A DNA stretch of 6,510 nt, taken from contig CAMIIY010000118.1 in the NCBI GenBank assembly GCA_946221045.1, positions 1 to 6,510 of the forward strand. The letters run 5' to 3'. The number at the start of each line of letters is the position of its first letter. Position 1 is the first letter of the stretch. Shown piece after piece: positions 1 through 6,510 of the stretch. The notes under the pieces are model-generated. The model did no database searches and was not told where the DNA came from. It saw only the letters and a list, made by a program, of their open reading frames with translations. This DNA is from an uncultured Oceanospirillaceae bacterium. Lineage in GTDB: Bacteria; Pseudomonadota; Gammaproteobacteria; Pseudomonadales; Balneatricaceae. Both the position numbers and the translations under genes were made by a program.

Positions 1-5
1 ATCCG

Positions 6-22
6 ATATTTAGACTAAATAT
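6..22. promoter_or_regulatory. Perfect 17-bp palindrome, candidate operator
   Basis: The sequence ATATTTAGACTAAATAT has two perfectly complementary 8-base arms (6-13 and 15-22) around a single central base. It lies in the non-coding stretch downstream of hrpA. Symmetric AT-rich sites of this size are typical for dimeric repressors (TetR, MarR, GntR and similar families), but I cannot assign a regulator. The stem is short, has almost no G+C and no following T-run on either strand, so an intrinsic terminator for hrpA is unlikely. It most probably controls a gene left of the window. The symmetry is seen directly; the operator role is inferred. Confidence 0.45.
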
Positions 23-77
23 GGAGTGCGCTTACCGGGACCAAACCGCTTCCGCATGAGACTCTACGCTGCTGAGC

Positions 78-3000
78 TTAACCTGTGCTGAGCGAACCCC
101 ATAATTGCCGTAACCTTTTTTCTGAAACCGGTGACTGGGTGCCTAATTGTTGAGCAAAAAGTGAAACCCGATATTCTTCCAGCATCCAGCGATAAGCTTG
201 CAGCCCCTGAGCATCTAAACCCTGCTCTTTCAGTTCATGGCATCTGTTTTCATAGTTCTGATAAAGCTGCTGCAATTCCTCGCTCTGCAGCACATTGGCT
301 CGCAGGTTTCGGCGGAACTTTTCCAGCCGAACCTCAATCGCCTCAAGGTAACGAGGATAGTGCTGCAGGTACAGCCATGGCGTGCTGGCCATAAATTCAG
401 GCTGTAACAGCGCTGCCAGTTGCTGCTTGATGTCATTTAAGACCGGAATCTCATTTAACTGCACCTGGCCTTTCAATTGTTTTTTAATCTGGTGCACGCG
501 CGCTGCACACTGCTGCAACCACAACAGTAACTGTTCATACTGCTCAACCAGATTACCCCGACAAACCTTCAGCTTGGCGTCAAATGCATCCCGGGTTAAA
601 GGCAAAGCCTGATCGAGATCCATAAGCTGTCTGATAGCCTGCATAATCAGTTGCTGCTGCAGCTCAGCTGTTGAAAAGCTCCCCCCCAGCTGAAGTGCCG
701 GTGTCGCAAGGCGGTTGAGTTGTGGTTTTTGTCTGAGGTATTTCATAGGTTCAGGCAGTGACAGCAGGGTCAGCCTTATCAGCCCCTGCAGCGTAAAAGA
801 TCGCGCTTCTGCAGCACTGGCTTTAAGGCACAGCGTGACGGAATCACCTTTATCCTCAAGCGCAGGATAAGCCTCTACTTCCACACCGGCATATTGACTG
901 ATCCGCACGCTGGATTTTATTTCGCCAAAATCCCAGGACGTGATCTGCTCTCTGCCCCACTCAACAGAAGGCTGGATATTCAGCTGTTTTTCAACCTCTG
1001 CAGCAAATCGCTGCTGTAAGGCCTGAACATCACGGGACTGGGCAAGCAGCTTACCCTCAGCATCCAGCAGCTTAATGTTCACAAGGCAGTGTTCCGGCAG
1101 ACGAATCTGCCTCAGTTCAGCTTCGTCCACCTTTACCCCGGTTTTACGCAGCAAGTGATGAGCAAGCACCTGGTAAAGATTACCCTCTGCAAACCGGCAT
1201 TCCATAACAAAACCACTTGCGTAGTCCGGTACCGGAACAAAGTGTTTTCGGGTCTGTTTTGGCAGGCCCTTTAGTAAAGCAGCACATTTTTCTTCCAGCA
1301 TACCCGGTACCAGCCACTCCAGCTTTTCAACCGGCAATTGCTTTAACAGCGGCAAAGGCAGCTCCAGCGATACGCCATCATCAGCAGCACCAGGCGCAAA
1401 GTTATAACTTAATGTCAGCCTGTGTTTCTCCCAGACAAACTGATCCGGATAGGCGGACGCTGATACATGACCGGTTGAGCGCTGCAGCACATCCTCTTCA
1501 GTCAGTTGCAACTGCAACTGCTGCACTGCCGGAAGCTGACGAAACCATGTTTCAAACCCGGCACCATTAACAATACCGCGCCCTCCCAAAGCAGCCATCC
1601 GTTCCTGATAAAAATCAAAAAGCTGCTCTTCATCAATTAACAGATCCCGCCGGCGGGATTTATCTTCCAGCACAGCAACACTGTCCAGCAGATGGCGATT
1701 GTGCGTAATAAAAGGCAAGCGCGTTTTGTATTCGCCCTCGACTAACGCACCGCGAATAAAGAGCTCATGTGCCACAACAGGATCAATCTTGCCATAGTTA
1801 ACTCGACGACCCGGCACGATCACCAGGCCATATAACAACACCTGTTCAGTGGCCAATACCTGAGCCCGTTTTTTGTGCCAGTGCGGTTCACTGTAGTTGC
1901 ACTTGATCAGGTGCGGGGCCAGAGGCTCAGCCCATGCTGGCTCAACACGTGCCACACAGCGGGCATACAGCTGACTGGTTTCTACCAGTTCTGCCGCCAT
2001 AATCCATTTAGGTGGTTTCTTGTACAGGCCGGAGCCGGGAAATAACTGAAACCGCCGGTTGCGGGCACCCAGATATTCCTTTTTTTCCTGCCGGAATCCC
2101 ATATGGCTGAGCAAACCTGCCAATAGAGCCTGATGGATCTGATCGTAGCCCGCGGGCTCCGCTCTTTCGATAAATTGCGGGTCAAGGGCTTTTATTTCAC
2201 GGCACATCAGGTGCAACTGACGATGCACGTCACGCCATTCACGCATCCGCATAAACGACAGAAAGTGTTTCTGGCAGTATGTACGCAACTGATTCTGACT
2301 CAGCGCCTGCCGCTGCTCTTCATACACCTGCCATAAATTAACCAGACTGAGAAAATCTGATTCTTCGTGAGCATAAGCCCTGTGCTTTTCATCACTGGCC
2401 TGTTGCTTATCAGCAGGACGCTCTCTGGGATCCTGTACACTCAGTGCGCTTACAATTATCAACACTTCCGTCAGGCAATCTTTACGTGCTGCTTCAATGA
2501 CCATGCGACCTAAACGCGGATCCACAGGCAGACGTGCCAGTATTCGACCTGTTTGCGTCAGCGCCCGTTTAGCATCCACCGCACCCAGTTCCTGCAGAAG
2601 TTTATAACCATCGTTAATAAAACGATTATCCGGCGGATCAATAAAAGGAAACGCTTTAATGTCTCCGAGCTTCAGCGACAGCATCTGCAGGATAACTGCC
2701 GCCAGATTGGTGCGCTGTATTTCAGCATCGGTATAGTCGGGCCGACTGTTAAAATCCTCTTCGCTGTATAAACGGACACAGACCCCCGCGGCGATACGGC
2801 CACAGCGGCCGGAGCGCTGGTTCGCACTGGCTTTGGAGATAGGTTCAACCGGCAGGCGCTGCACTTTGGAGCGATAACTGTAACGGCTGATTCTGGCGGT
2901 ACCTGTATCAATCACATAACGAATACCGGGCACTGTCAGTGAGGTTTCAGCAACATTGGTGGCCAGTACAATTCTGCGTCCCCGGCGCACATCGGTATTA

Positions 3001-4019
3001 AACACACGGTTCTGTTCCGCCAGACTCAGGCGCGCATATAAAGGAAGCACTTCGGTATGTTTGAGCGCGGCGGAAAACCCCTGCGCCTTGCGGAGGTAGT
3101 TTGCGGTTTCCCTTATTTCCCGTTCGCCACTGAAAAAGACCAATACATCACCCGGTCCATGCCCGGTGGGTTCGGTTTCTATCATGGTTTCAAGTGCCTG
3201 CAGTACCTGCTGCGGCATTGCATCATTTTCTTCAGATTCGCTTCCCGGCTGATAGATCAGTTCAACCGGATAGGTCCGGCCTGATACTTCGATCACAGGC
3301 GCATCATTAAAGTGTTTTGAAAAGCGCTGCAGATCTATGGTGGCAGAGGTAATCACCAATTTCAGATCCGGACGCTGTGGCAATAACCGTTTCAGGTAGC
3401 CCAGCAGAAAATCAATATTAAGACTCCGCTCATGCGCTTCATCAATAATGATGACTTCATAGTCGAGCAACATGGGGTCGGACTGAATCGCGGCCAGCAA
3501 CAGGCCGTCTGTCATTAACTTTATCTGGGTGGTTTCACTCACCGATTCATGAAAACGAACTTGATAACCAACCCGCTGTCCCAGAGTGCCTCCCAGCTCT
3601 TCAGCAATCCGGTTAGCAACGGTTCTTGCCGCCAGCCGCCGGGGCTGAGTGTGCCCGATCAGGCCTCTGCAGCCATAGCCCAGTTCCAGACACATTTTCG
3701 GTAACTGAGTGGTTTTCCCGGAACCGGTTTCACCCGCCACCACCACAACCTGATGCTTGGCTATCGCCTCTTTGATGGTTGCTTTTTTTTCAGAAACCGG
3801 CAGATCAGGATAGTCGATCAGGTCAGACTGAGAACGCGCTTTAACCTGAGCTGCCGACTGTTCCACCCGTGCGGAAATATCAGCCAACAACTGGTCCACC
3901 GGCTGCCCTTTGGCACTGCGCTGCCGGGCCGTGGCCAGTTTACGCTGAAGCCATGACTGATCGCGGATAAGGCAACTGGAAAAATCAGCCTGCAGATCGT
4001 TTAATGGGTTAGATGACAT
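78..4019 (-). CDS. hrpA: ATP-dependent RNA helicase HrpA (DEAH-box), complete
   Basis: This is a 1313-residue DEAH/RHA-type RNA helicase, close in length to E. coli HrpA (about 1300), with recognisable similarity over its whole length. HrpA acts in the cytoplasm on RNA; in E. coli it is linked to fimbrial mRNA processing and to rescue of stalled ribosomes. Visible motifs: Walker A GETGSGKTT (96-104, Lys102), motif Ia TQPRR (124-128), DEAH (193-196), SAT (225-227), motif V around ATNVAETSLTVPG (353-365) and motif VI QRSGRCGR (401-408). A helicase-associated region (about 470-570), an OB-fold region (about 625-710) and the long HrpA-specific C-terminal region (DUF3418, about 725-1310) follow. 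The C-terminus ends near the family end (FAQQLGT...SEKRL), so the gene is intact. The ATG at 4019 has no clear Shine-Dalgarno sequence, but the N-terminus matches family length and a promoter lies just upstream. It is divergent from the two-component operon. Confidence 0.97.
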   Translation of the reverse strand: MSSNPLNDLQADFSSCLIRDQSWLQRKLATARQRSAKGQPVDQLLADISARVEQSAAQVKARSQSDLIDYPDLPVSEKKATIKEAIAKHQVVVVAGETGSGKTTQLPKMCLELGYGCRGLIGHTQPRRLAARTVANRIAEELGGTLGQRVGYQVRFHESVSETTQIKLMTDGLLLAAIQSDPMLLDYEVIIIDEAHERSLNIDFLLGYLKRLLPQRPDLKLVITSATIDLQRFSKHFNDAPVIEVSGRTYPVELIYQPGSESEENDAMPQQVLQALETMIETEPTGHGPGDVLVFFSGEREIRETANYLRKAQGFSAALKHTEVLPLYARLSLAEQNRVFNTDVRRGRRIVLATNVAETSLTVPGIRYVIDTGTARISRYSYRSKVQRLPVEPISKASANQRSGRCGRIAAGVCVRLYSEEDFNSRPDYTDAEIQRTNLAAVILQMLSLKLGDIKAFPFIDPPDNRFINDGYKLLQELGAVDAKRALTQTGRILARLPVDPRLGRMVIEAARKDCLTEVLIIVSALSVQDPRERPADKQQASDEKHRAYAHEESDFLSLVNLWQVYEEQRQALSQNQLRTYCQKHFLSFMRMREWRDVHRQLHLMCREIKALDPQFIERAEPAGYDQIHQALLAGLLSHMGFRQEKKEYLGARNRRFQLFPGSGLYKKPPKWIMAAELVETSQLYARCVARVEPAWAEPLAPHLIKCNYSEPHWHKKRAQVLATEQVLLYGLVIVPGRRVNYGKIDPVVAHELFIRGALVEGEYKTRLPFITHNRHLLDSVAVLEDKSRRRDLLIDEEQLFDFYQERMAALGGRGIVNGAGFETWFRQLPAVQQLQLQLTEEDVLQRSTGHVSASAYPDQFVWEKHRLTLSYNFAPGAADDGVSLELPLPLLKQLPVEKLEWLVPGMLEEKCAALLKGLPKQTRKHFVPVPDYASGFVMECRFAEGNLYQVLAHHLLRKTGVKVDEAELRQIRLPEHCLVNIKLLDAEGKLLAQSRDVQALQQRFAAEVEKQLNIQPSVEWGREQITSWDFGEIKSSVRISQYAGVEVEAYPALEDKGDSVTLCLKASAAEARSFTLQGLIRLTLLSLPEPMKYLRQKPQLNRLATPALQLGGSFSTAELQQQLIMQAIRQLMDLDQALPLTRDAFDAKLKVCRGNLVEQYEQLLLWLQQCAARVHQIKKQLKGQVQLNEIPVLNDIKQQLAALLQPEFMASTPWLYLQHYPRYLEAIEVRLEKFRRNLRANVLQSEELQQLYQNYENRCHELKEQGLDAQGLQAYRWMLEEYRVSLFAQQLGTQSPVSEKRLRQLWGSLSTG

Positions 4020-4050
4020 GGTGTACCGAATACAATCAATTCAGACCGGC

Positions 4051-4078
4051 ATTATAAGCAGCACGCTCTCAAGCACAA
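4051..4078 (-). promoter_or_regulatory. Sigma-70-like promoter for hrpA
   Basis: Read on the minus strand, a consensus -10 box TATAAT (4056-4051) is preceded by TTGTGC (4078-4073) after a 16-base spacer. The -35 box matches the first three consensus bases (TTG). Transcription would begin near 4044, giving a leader of about 25 nt before the hrpA ATG at 4019. The boxes are seen in the sequence; promoter activity is inferred. The same AT-rich patch also reads TATAAG (4053-4058) on the plus strand, but without a convincing -35 box. Confidence 0.6.
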
Positions 4079-4094
4079 CCAGGCACCCTCAACC

Positions 4095-4132
4095 TCGACG
4101 ACAGCTAAACTTAACGTAAAGGATGTTGTCGA
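4095..4132. repeat. Inverted repeat upstream of the response regulator gene
   Basis: TCGACGACA (4095-4103) and TGTTGTCGA (4124-4132) are complementary at 8 of 9 positions; the ninth would be a G-U pair in plus-strand RNA. The arms are separated by 20 bases that contain the half-site-like pair CTAAAC (4105-4110) and GTAAAG (4116-4121), 11 bp apart, roughly one helical turn. The repeat ends 27 bases before the regulator ATG. It could be an operator, perhaps for autoregulation since OmpR-type regulators often bind tandem sites about 11 bp apart, or a leader-RNA hairpin. There is no T-run, so it is not a terminator. Confidence 0.35.
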
Positions 4133-4159
4133 AACGGCAAACCAGATAAGAAACTGACA

Positions 4160-4912
4160 ATGAGATCATTGCAAAGCACACCCGAACCGCCACAGGATGC
4201 AGAATTTCAACCACTGGTACTGGTGATTGAAGATGACCCGCATATCGCCAGCCTCGTCAGGACCTACCTTGAGCATGAAGGTTTTCTGGCAATGATTCAG
4301 CATGATGGCGAGTCCGGCCTGCAGACAGCACTGACTCAATTGCCCCATCTGATTATCCTTGACCTGATGCTACCGGGACTTGATGGCTGGCAGGTGTTGC
4401 AACAATTACGGGAACATTCTGATGTGCCAGTACTGATGCTGACGGCCCGGGGCGAGGAGCCTGATCGAATACAGGGCTTTACTCTGGGGGCCGATGACTA
4501 TGTCATCAAACCATTCAGCCCGCATGAACTGATGGGCCGGGTTAAAGCCATTCTGCGCCGGGTTCAGCAGGTCCACCAGCAACAGCGCATTCGTCAGGGC
4601 AACCTGTTAATGGACCAACAGGCACATCAGGTGTCCGTGGGCAATAAAACCCTTGCGCTGACACCAACGGAATACCGTTTACTGGAAGCGTTGCTGCAAC
4701 ATCCGGGACAGGTACTCTCCAGAACCGCCCTGCTGGAGTGGATCAATACTCAGGGAGAGGTCGTGGTGGACCGGGTCATTGATGTGCATGTTGGAAAACT
4801 GCGCCGCAAACTTGAAACTGACTGCCGGGCCGGCGTGTCTATCGAAACGGTACGCGGCATTGGTTATCGGCTTGCCGCACCGGGCATCAGCGTTAATGAG
4901 GCCACACCATGA
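4160..4912 (+). CDS. OmpR/PhoB-family two-component response regulator
   Basis: This 250-residue cytoplasmic transcription factor consists of a receiver domain (about 18-135) and a C-terminal winged-helix DNA-binding domain (about 145-240). The receiver shows the acidic pocket EDD (24-26), the phospho-acceptor Asp68 in ILDLMLPGLDG, Thr95 in LMLTAR and Lys117 in DDYVIKPFSP, so all phosphotransfer residues are present. The effector domain carries the family pattern LTPTEYRLLEALL, then the recognition region around DRVIDVHVGKLRRKL and the wing VRGIGYRL. About 17 residues precede the first receiver strand, slightly longer than usual. The upstream sequence has only a weak purine-rich patch (AGATAAGA), but no better start is available before the receiver fold. 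No strong promoter is visible on this strand. The gene overlaps the kinase gene by 4 bp. The sequence recalls BaeR/ResD-type regulators, but target genes cannot be read from it, so I give no symbol. Confidence 0.95.
   Translation: MRSLQSTPEPPQDAEFQPLVLVIEDDPHIASLVRTYLEHEGFLAMIQHDGESGLQTALTQLPHLIILDLMLPGLDGWQVLQQLREHSDVPVLMLTARGEEPDRIQGFTLGADDYVIKPFSPHELMGRVKAILRRVQQVHQQQRIRQGNLLMDQQAHQVSVGNKTLALTPTEYRLLEALLQHPGQVLSRTALLEWINTQGEVVVDRVIDVHVGKLRRKLETDCRAGVSIETVRGIGYRLAAPGISVNEATP
4898..4901 (+). promoter_or_regulatory. Ribosome binding site of the histidine kinase gene
   Basis: GAGG lies 7 bases before the ATG at 4909, inside the last codons of the regulator gene. It supports that start and indicates that the kinase is translated both by its own initiation and by coupling through the ATGA overlap. 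Confidence 0.6.
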
Positions 4913-6060
4913 AAAACCGCTTACTCTGGAAATTTTTAGCCATCAATATTGCTGTCATTGCGACTCTGATGGTGGTTGTCTGGTGTGCAATCGATTATCT
5001 GGCAGCCGATTATTTTATGGTGCTGATGAACCAGTATCACATTGAGCCGGATGATGCTCACAGCCTGTTTCTGAATACGGTGCATCGCTATCTGATCTGG
5101 GGGTCTCTGCTGGGGTTAACCCTATCCCTGCTACTGAGCTTTTTACTGACCCGGCGCTTATTACGGCCACTCTCCAACATGGTCGAAGCCACCAAGCGCC
5201 TTGCAGCCGGCGACTATCAGGTTCAGCTACCGATTGAGGGCAATGACGAAATATCCCGACTGGCACTCTCCTTTAACCAGATGGCTCAGTCGCTTGCCCG
5301 TATCGAGTCCCTGCGCGAGCAGATGGTCGCAGATGCCGCACATGAATTAAGAACCCCGCTGAGTAATATTCAGGGCTATCTCGAAGCGATGCGCGATGGT
5401 GTTATTTCACCCAATACCGAAACCCTGTCAATGCTGCACGGTGAAGTCTTGCGACTGGCAAAACTTGCCGAATCACTGCTAAATCTCGCGCGGGCCGATG
5501 CGGCCTGCACCGACCTGAATCCTCAGCAGATCTCACTGCAGGCAATGATTAAAGAAGCATTAGAACTGGGACGACCACATCTGGAACAGCAGTCGCTGCA
5601 GATCGGGCTCGACTTCGCTCCCGATATTGATCTGATACAAGCCGACCCGGACAAATTAAGACAGGTGTTGCGCAATCTGGTGGAAAACGCCGGCCACTAT
5701 GCAACCCCCGGTGGCGAGCTGAAGATTGCAGTACAACCTTACAATCAGGGGTTTCGGGTCTGTTTCAGCAATGATGGCCAGACGTTCAGCAATGAAGAGG
5801 CATCTTATATCTTTGAGCGTTTTTACCGTGCAGACCGATCACGCGCCAGAGGTTACGGCATCGCGGGTCTTGGGCTGGCAATCGTCAAAGAACTGATAGA
5901 CGCGCATGGTGGACAGGTCGGTGCCGAAGCGGATACAACAGGTAAAACCCATATCTGGTTGTGGCTGCCGTCCAGCCTGCTTGTCAGCGCCCCGACAACA
6001 CATCGTTCGCACCGCCAGACCGTCATTACACCTGAAATCAGGGTCGCCAAGCAGAGTTAA
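4909..6060 (+). CDS. Membrane sensor histidine kinase, partner of the upstream regulator
   Basis: This 383-residue inner-membrane kinase should autophosphorylate on His145 and pass the phosphate to Asp68 of the regulator encoded just upstream. Order of parts: short cytoplasmic N-terminus, TM1 (about 9-29), a periplasmic loop of only about 30 residues (31-60), TM2 (about 61-81), HAMP linker (about 80-130), dimerisation/phosphoacceptor helix with the H-box AHELRTPL (144-151), and HATPase_c with N-box RNLVENAGHYA (255-265), F-box IFERFYRAD (301-309) and G2 box GIAGLGLAIVK (317-327). The G1 box is unusual: SNDGQTF (287-293) instead of the common DxGxG, with Asn in place of the first Asp and Thr in place of the second Gly. 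About 29 residues rich in Ser, Thr and basic residues follow the last ATPase strand. The start is fixed by a GAGG site and the ATGA overlap. The architecture is BaeS-like, but the loop is far shorter than that of E. coli BaeS, so the signal is unknown. Confidence 0.95.
   Translation: MKNRLLWKFLAINIAVIATLMVVVWCAIDYLAADYFMVLMNQYHIEPDDAHSLFLNTVHRYLIWGSLLGLTLSLLLSFLLTRRLLRPLSNMVEATKRLAAGDYQVQLPIEGNDEISRLALSFNQMAQSLARIESLREQMVADAAHELRTPLSNIQGYLEAMRDGVISPNTETLSMLHGEVLRLAKLAESLLNLARADAACTDLNPQQISLQAMIKEALELGRPHLEQQSLQIGLDFAPDIDLIQADPDKLRQVLRNLVENAGHYATPGGELKIAVQPYNQGFRVCFSNDGQTFSNEEASYIFERFYRADRSRARGYGIAGLGLAIVKELIDAHGGQVGAEADTTGKTHIWLWLPSSLLVSAPTTHRSHRQTVITPEIRVAKQS
6057..6060. other. Interleaved stop codons of two convergent genes (TTAA)
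   Basis: The palindrome TTAA serves both genes: TAA at 6058-6060 ends the kinase on the plus strand, and the complement of TTA at 6057-6059 ends the acyl-CoA synthetase on the minus strand. The genes therefore overlap tail to tail by 4 bp, leaving no intergenic room for a terminator. Both reading frames are open up to this point, and both proteins look intact at their C-termini. Confidence 0.9.
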
Positions 6061-6510
6061 ATATGCCGCCGCTGGCGCTGGGCTTTGCGTATCGCCTCAG
6101 TTAACAGAATCTGGTGCTGGATTTTGCCCACATCGGATTTGGGTAGCGAACTGCAAAACTCCACCAGCTTAGGCACCTTGTACGCCGTCAAGCGTTCGCG
6201 GCAATAATCCCTCACCTGTTTAACCGTCAGCCGCCGGCTGATGCTGACAACGAAGAGTTTGATCACCTGCCCTGAGGGTCCATCGGGTAAACCAACAACA
6301 GCGCATTCCATAATATCGGGGTGGCTACTGATAATATTTTCCAGCTCCTGGGGATAGACCGGGAAACCGCTGATGTTCAGCACATCCTGCTTGCGGCCAA
6401 TCACTTTCAGGGTTCCATCCAGGCACGCACGTACAATATCGCCTGTTGGCAACCAGCCATCCGGCGTAATACCGCTCTCTTGAAAACCCCAGTAGCCCGG
6501 CATCACCTGA
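6057..6510 (-). CDS. FadD-like long-chain acyl-CoA synthetase, C-terminal part (5' end outside window)
   Basis: About 151 residues of the C-terminal domain of an AMP-forming acyl-CoA synthetase are present; a full FadD has about 560. The enzyme activates fatty acids to acyl-CoA through an acyl-adenylate for beta-oxidation or lipid synthesis, usually at the inner face of the membrane. Visible signatures: QVMPGYW at the edge, GWLPTGDI, GRKQD followed by SGFPVYPQELE (fatty acyl-CoA synthetase signature), AVVGLPDGPSGQ, LTAYKVPKLVEF, and LPKSDVGKI with the likely catalytic adenylation lysine (codon 6125-6123). The order and wording closely follow E. coli FadD. The frame is open to the right edge, and the codon before the GTG at 6506 encodes the Gln expected in the family, so that GTG is an internal valine, not the start. 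Deviations: Gln where the hinge Lys/Asp is expected, and QHQIL after GKI where FadD has a basic segment. It may be a FadD paralogue, so I give no symbol. Confidence 0.92.
   Translation of the reverse strand, partial: QVMPGYWGFQESGITPDGWLPTGDIVRACLDGTLKVIGRKQDVLNISGFPVYPQELENIISSHPDIMECAVVGLPDGPSGQVIKLFVVSISRRLTVKQVRDYCRERLTAYKVPKLVEFCSSLPKSDVGKIQHQILLTEAIRKAQRQRRHI

Noticed and set aside
10..57. A 15-codon open frame on the minus strand just after hrpA, with several basic residues
   Set aside because: There is no Shine-Dalgarno sequence, it ends inside the palindrome, and so short a frame is expected by chance.
1..77. Possible intrinsic terminator for hrpA
   Set aside because: The only strong stem is the AT-rich palindrome, and neither strand has a GC-rich stem followed by a T-run.
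1217..1570. A 117-codon open frame on the plus strand inside hrpA
   Set aside because: It is antisense to conserved HrpA C-terminal sequence, shows no recognisable domain and has no convincing start signal.
4126..4153. Possible sigma-70 promoter for the regulator with TTGTCG as -35
   Set aside because: No acceptable -10 box appears at 15-19 bases spacing; GATAAG is only 13 bases away.
5015..5266. An 83-codon open frame on the minus strand inside the kinase gene
   Set aside because: It lies opposite the well-supported membrane and HAMP coding sequence, and its composition looks like an antisense shadow.
4160..6060. Naming the pair BaeR/BaeS
   Set aside because: The domain layout is similar, but the periplasmic loop is far shorter than in BaeS and no mdt-type efflux genes are adjacent.
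6504..6506. GTG as the start of the acyl-CoA synthetase
   Set aside because: The frame continues to the window edge with the expected Gln, and about 400 N-terminal residues of the enzyme are missing, so this is an internal valine codon.

Overview
The window reads as ordinary chromosomal DNA of a Gram-negative gammaproteobacterium. The evidence is a full-length HrpA helicase that lines up with the enterobacterial protein from end to end, an OmpR-type response regulator, a membrane histidine kinase and a FadD-like acyl-CoA synthetase. Base composition looks near 50 % G+C. A marine or Oceanospirillales-like host is possible, but that is a guess. I see no mobile element, CRISPR array, tRNA, rRNA or phage gene.

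Layout, left to right. Bases 1-77 are non-coding and lie downstream of hrpA; they hold a perfect 17-bp palindrome (6-22) that looks like a transcription-factor operator, probably for something left of the window. Bases 78-4019 (minus strand) are a complete hrpA. Bases 4020-4159 are a divergent intergenic region with a good sigma-70-like promoter for hrpA and a separate 9-bp inverted repeat near the regulator gene. Bases 4160-4912 (plus) are an OmpR/PhoB-family response regulator, and 4909-6060 (plus) are its partner histidine kinase, with a 4-bp ATGA stop/start overlap. Bases 6057-6510 (minus) are the C-terminal part of a FadD-like acyl-CoA synthetase whose beginning lies beyond the right edge. 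Its stop codon is interleaved with the kinase stop on the opposite strand in a shared TTAA. No gap of 300 bases or more lacks a gene.

How the genes relate. The regulator and kinase form one translationally coupled two-component operon: the kinase should sense something at or in the inner membrane and phosphorylate Asp68 of the regulator, which would then bind DNA through its winged helix. hrpA (RNA helicase) and the acyl-CoA synthetase (fatty acid activation) are transcribed separately, and nothing in the sequence ties them functionally to the two-component system. No previously undescribed multi-gene system is evident. The points most worth a second look are the left-edge palindrome, the short His/acid-containing periplasmic loop and altered G1 box of the kinase, the intergenic inverted repeat, and the overlapping convergent stops.
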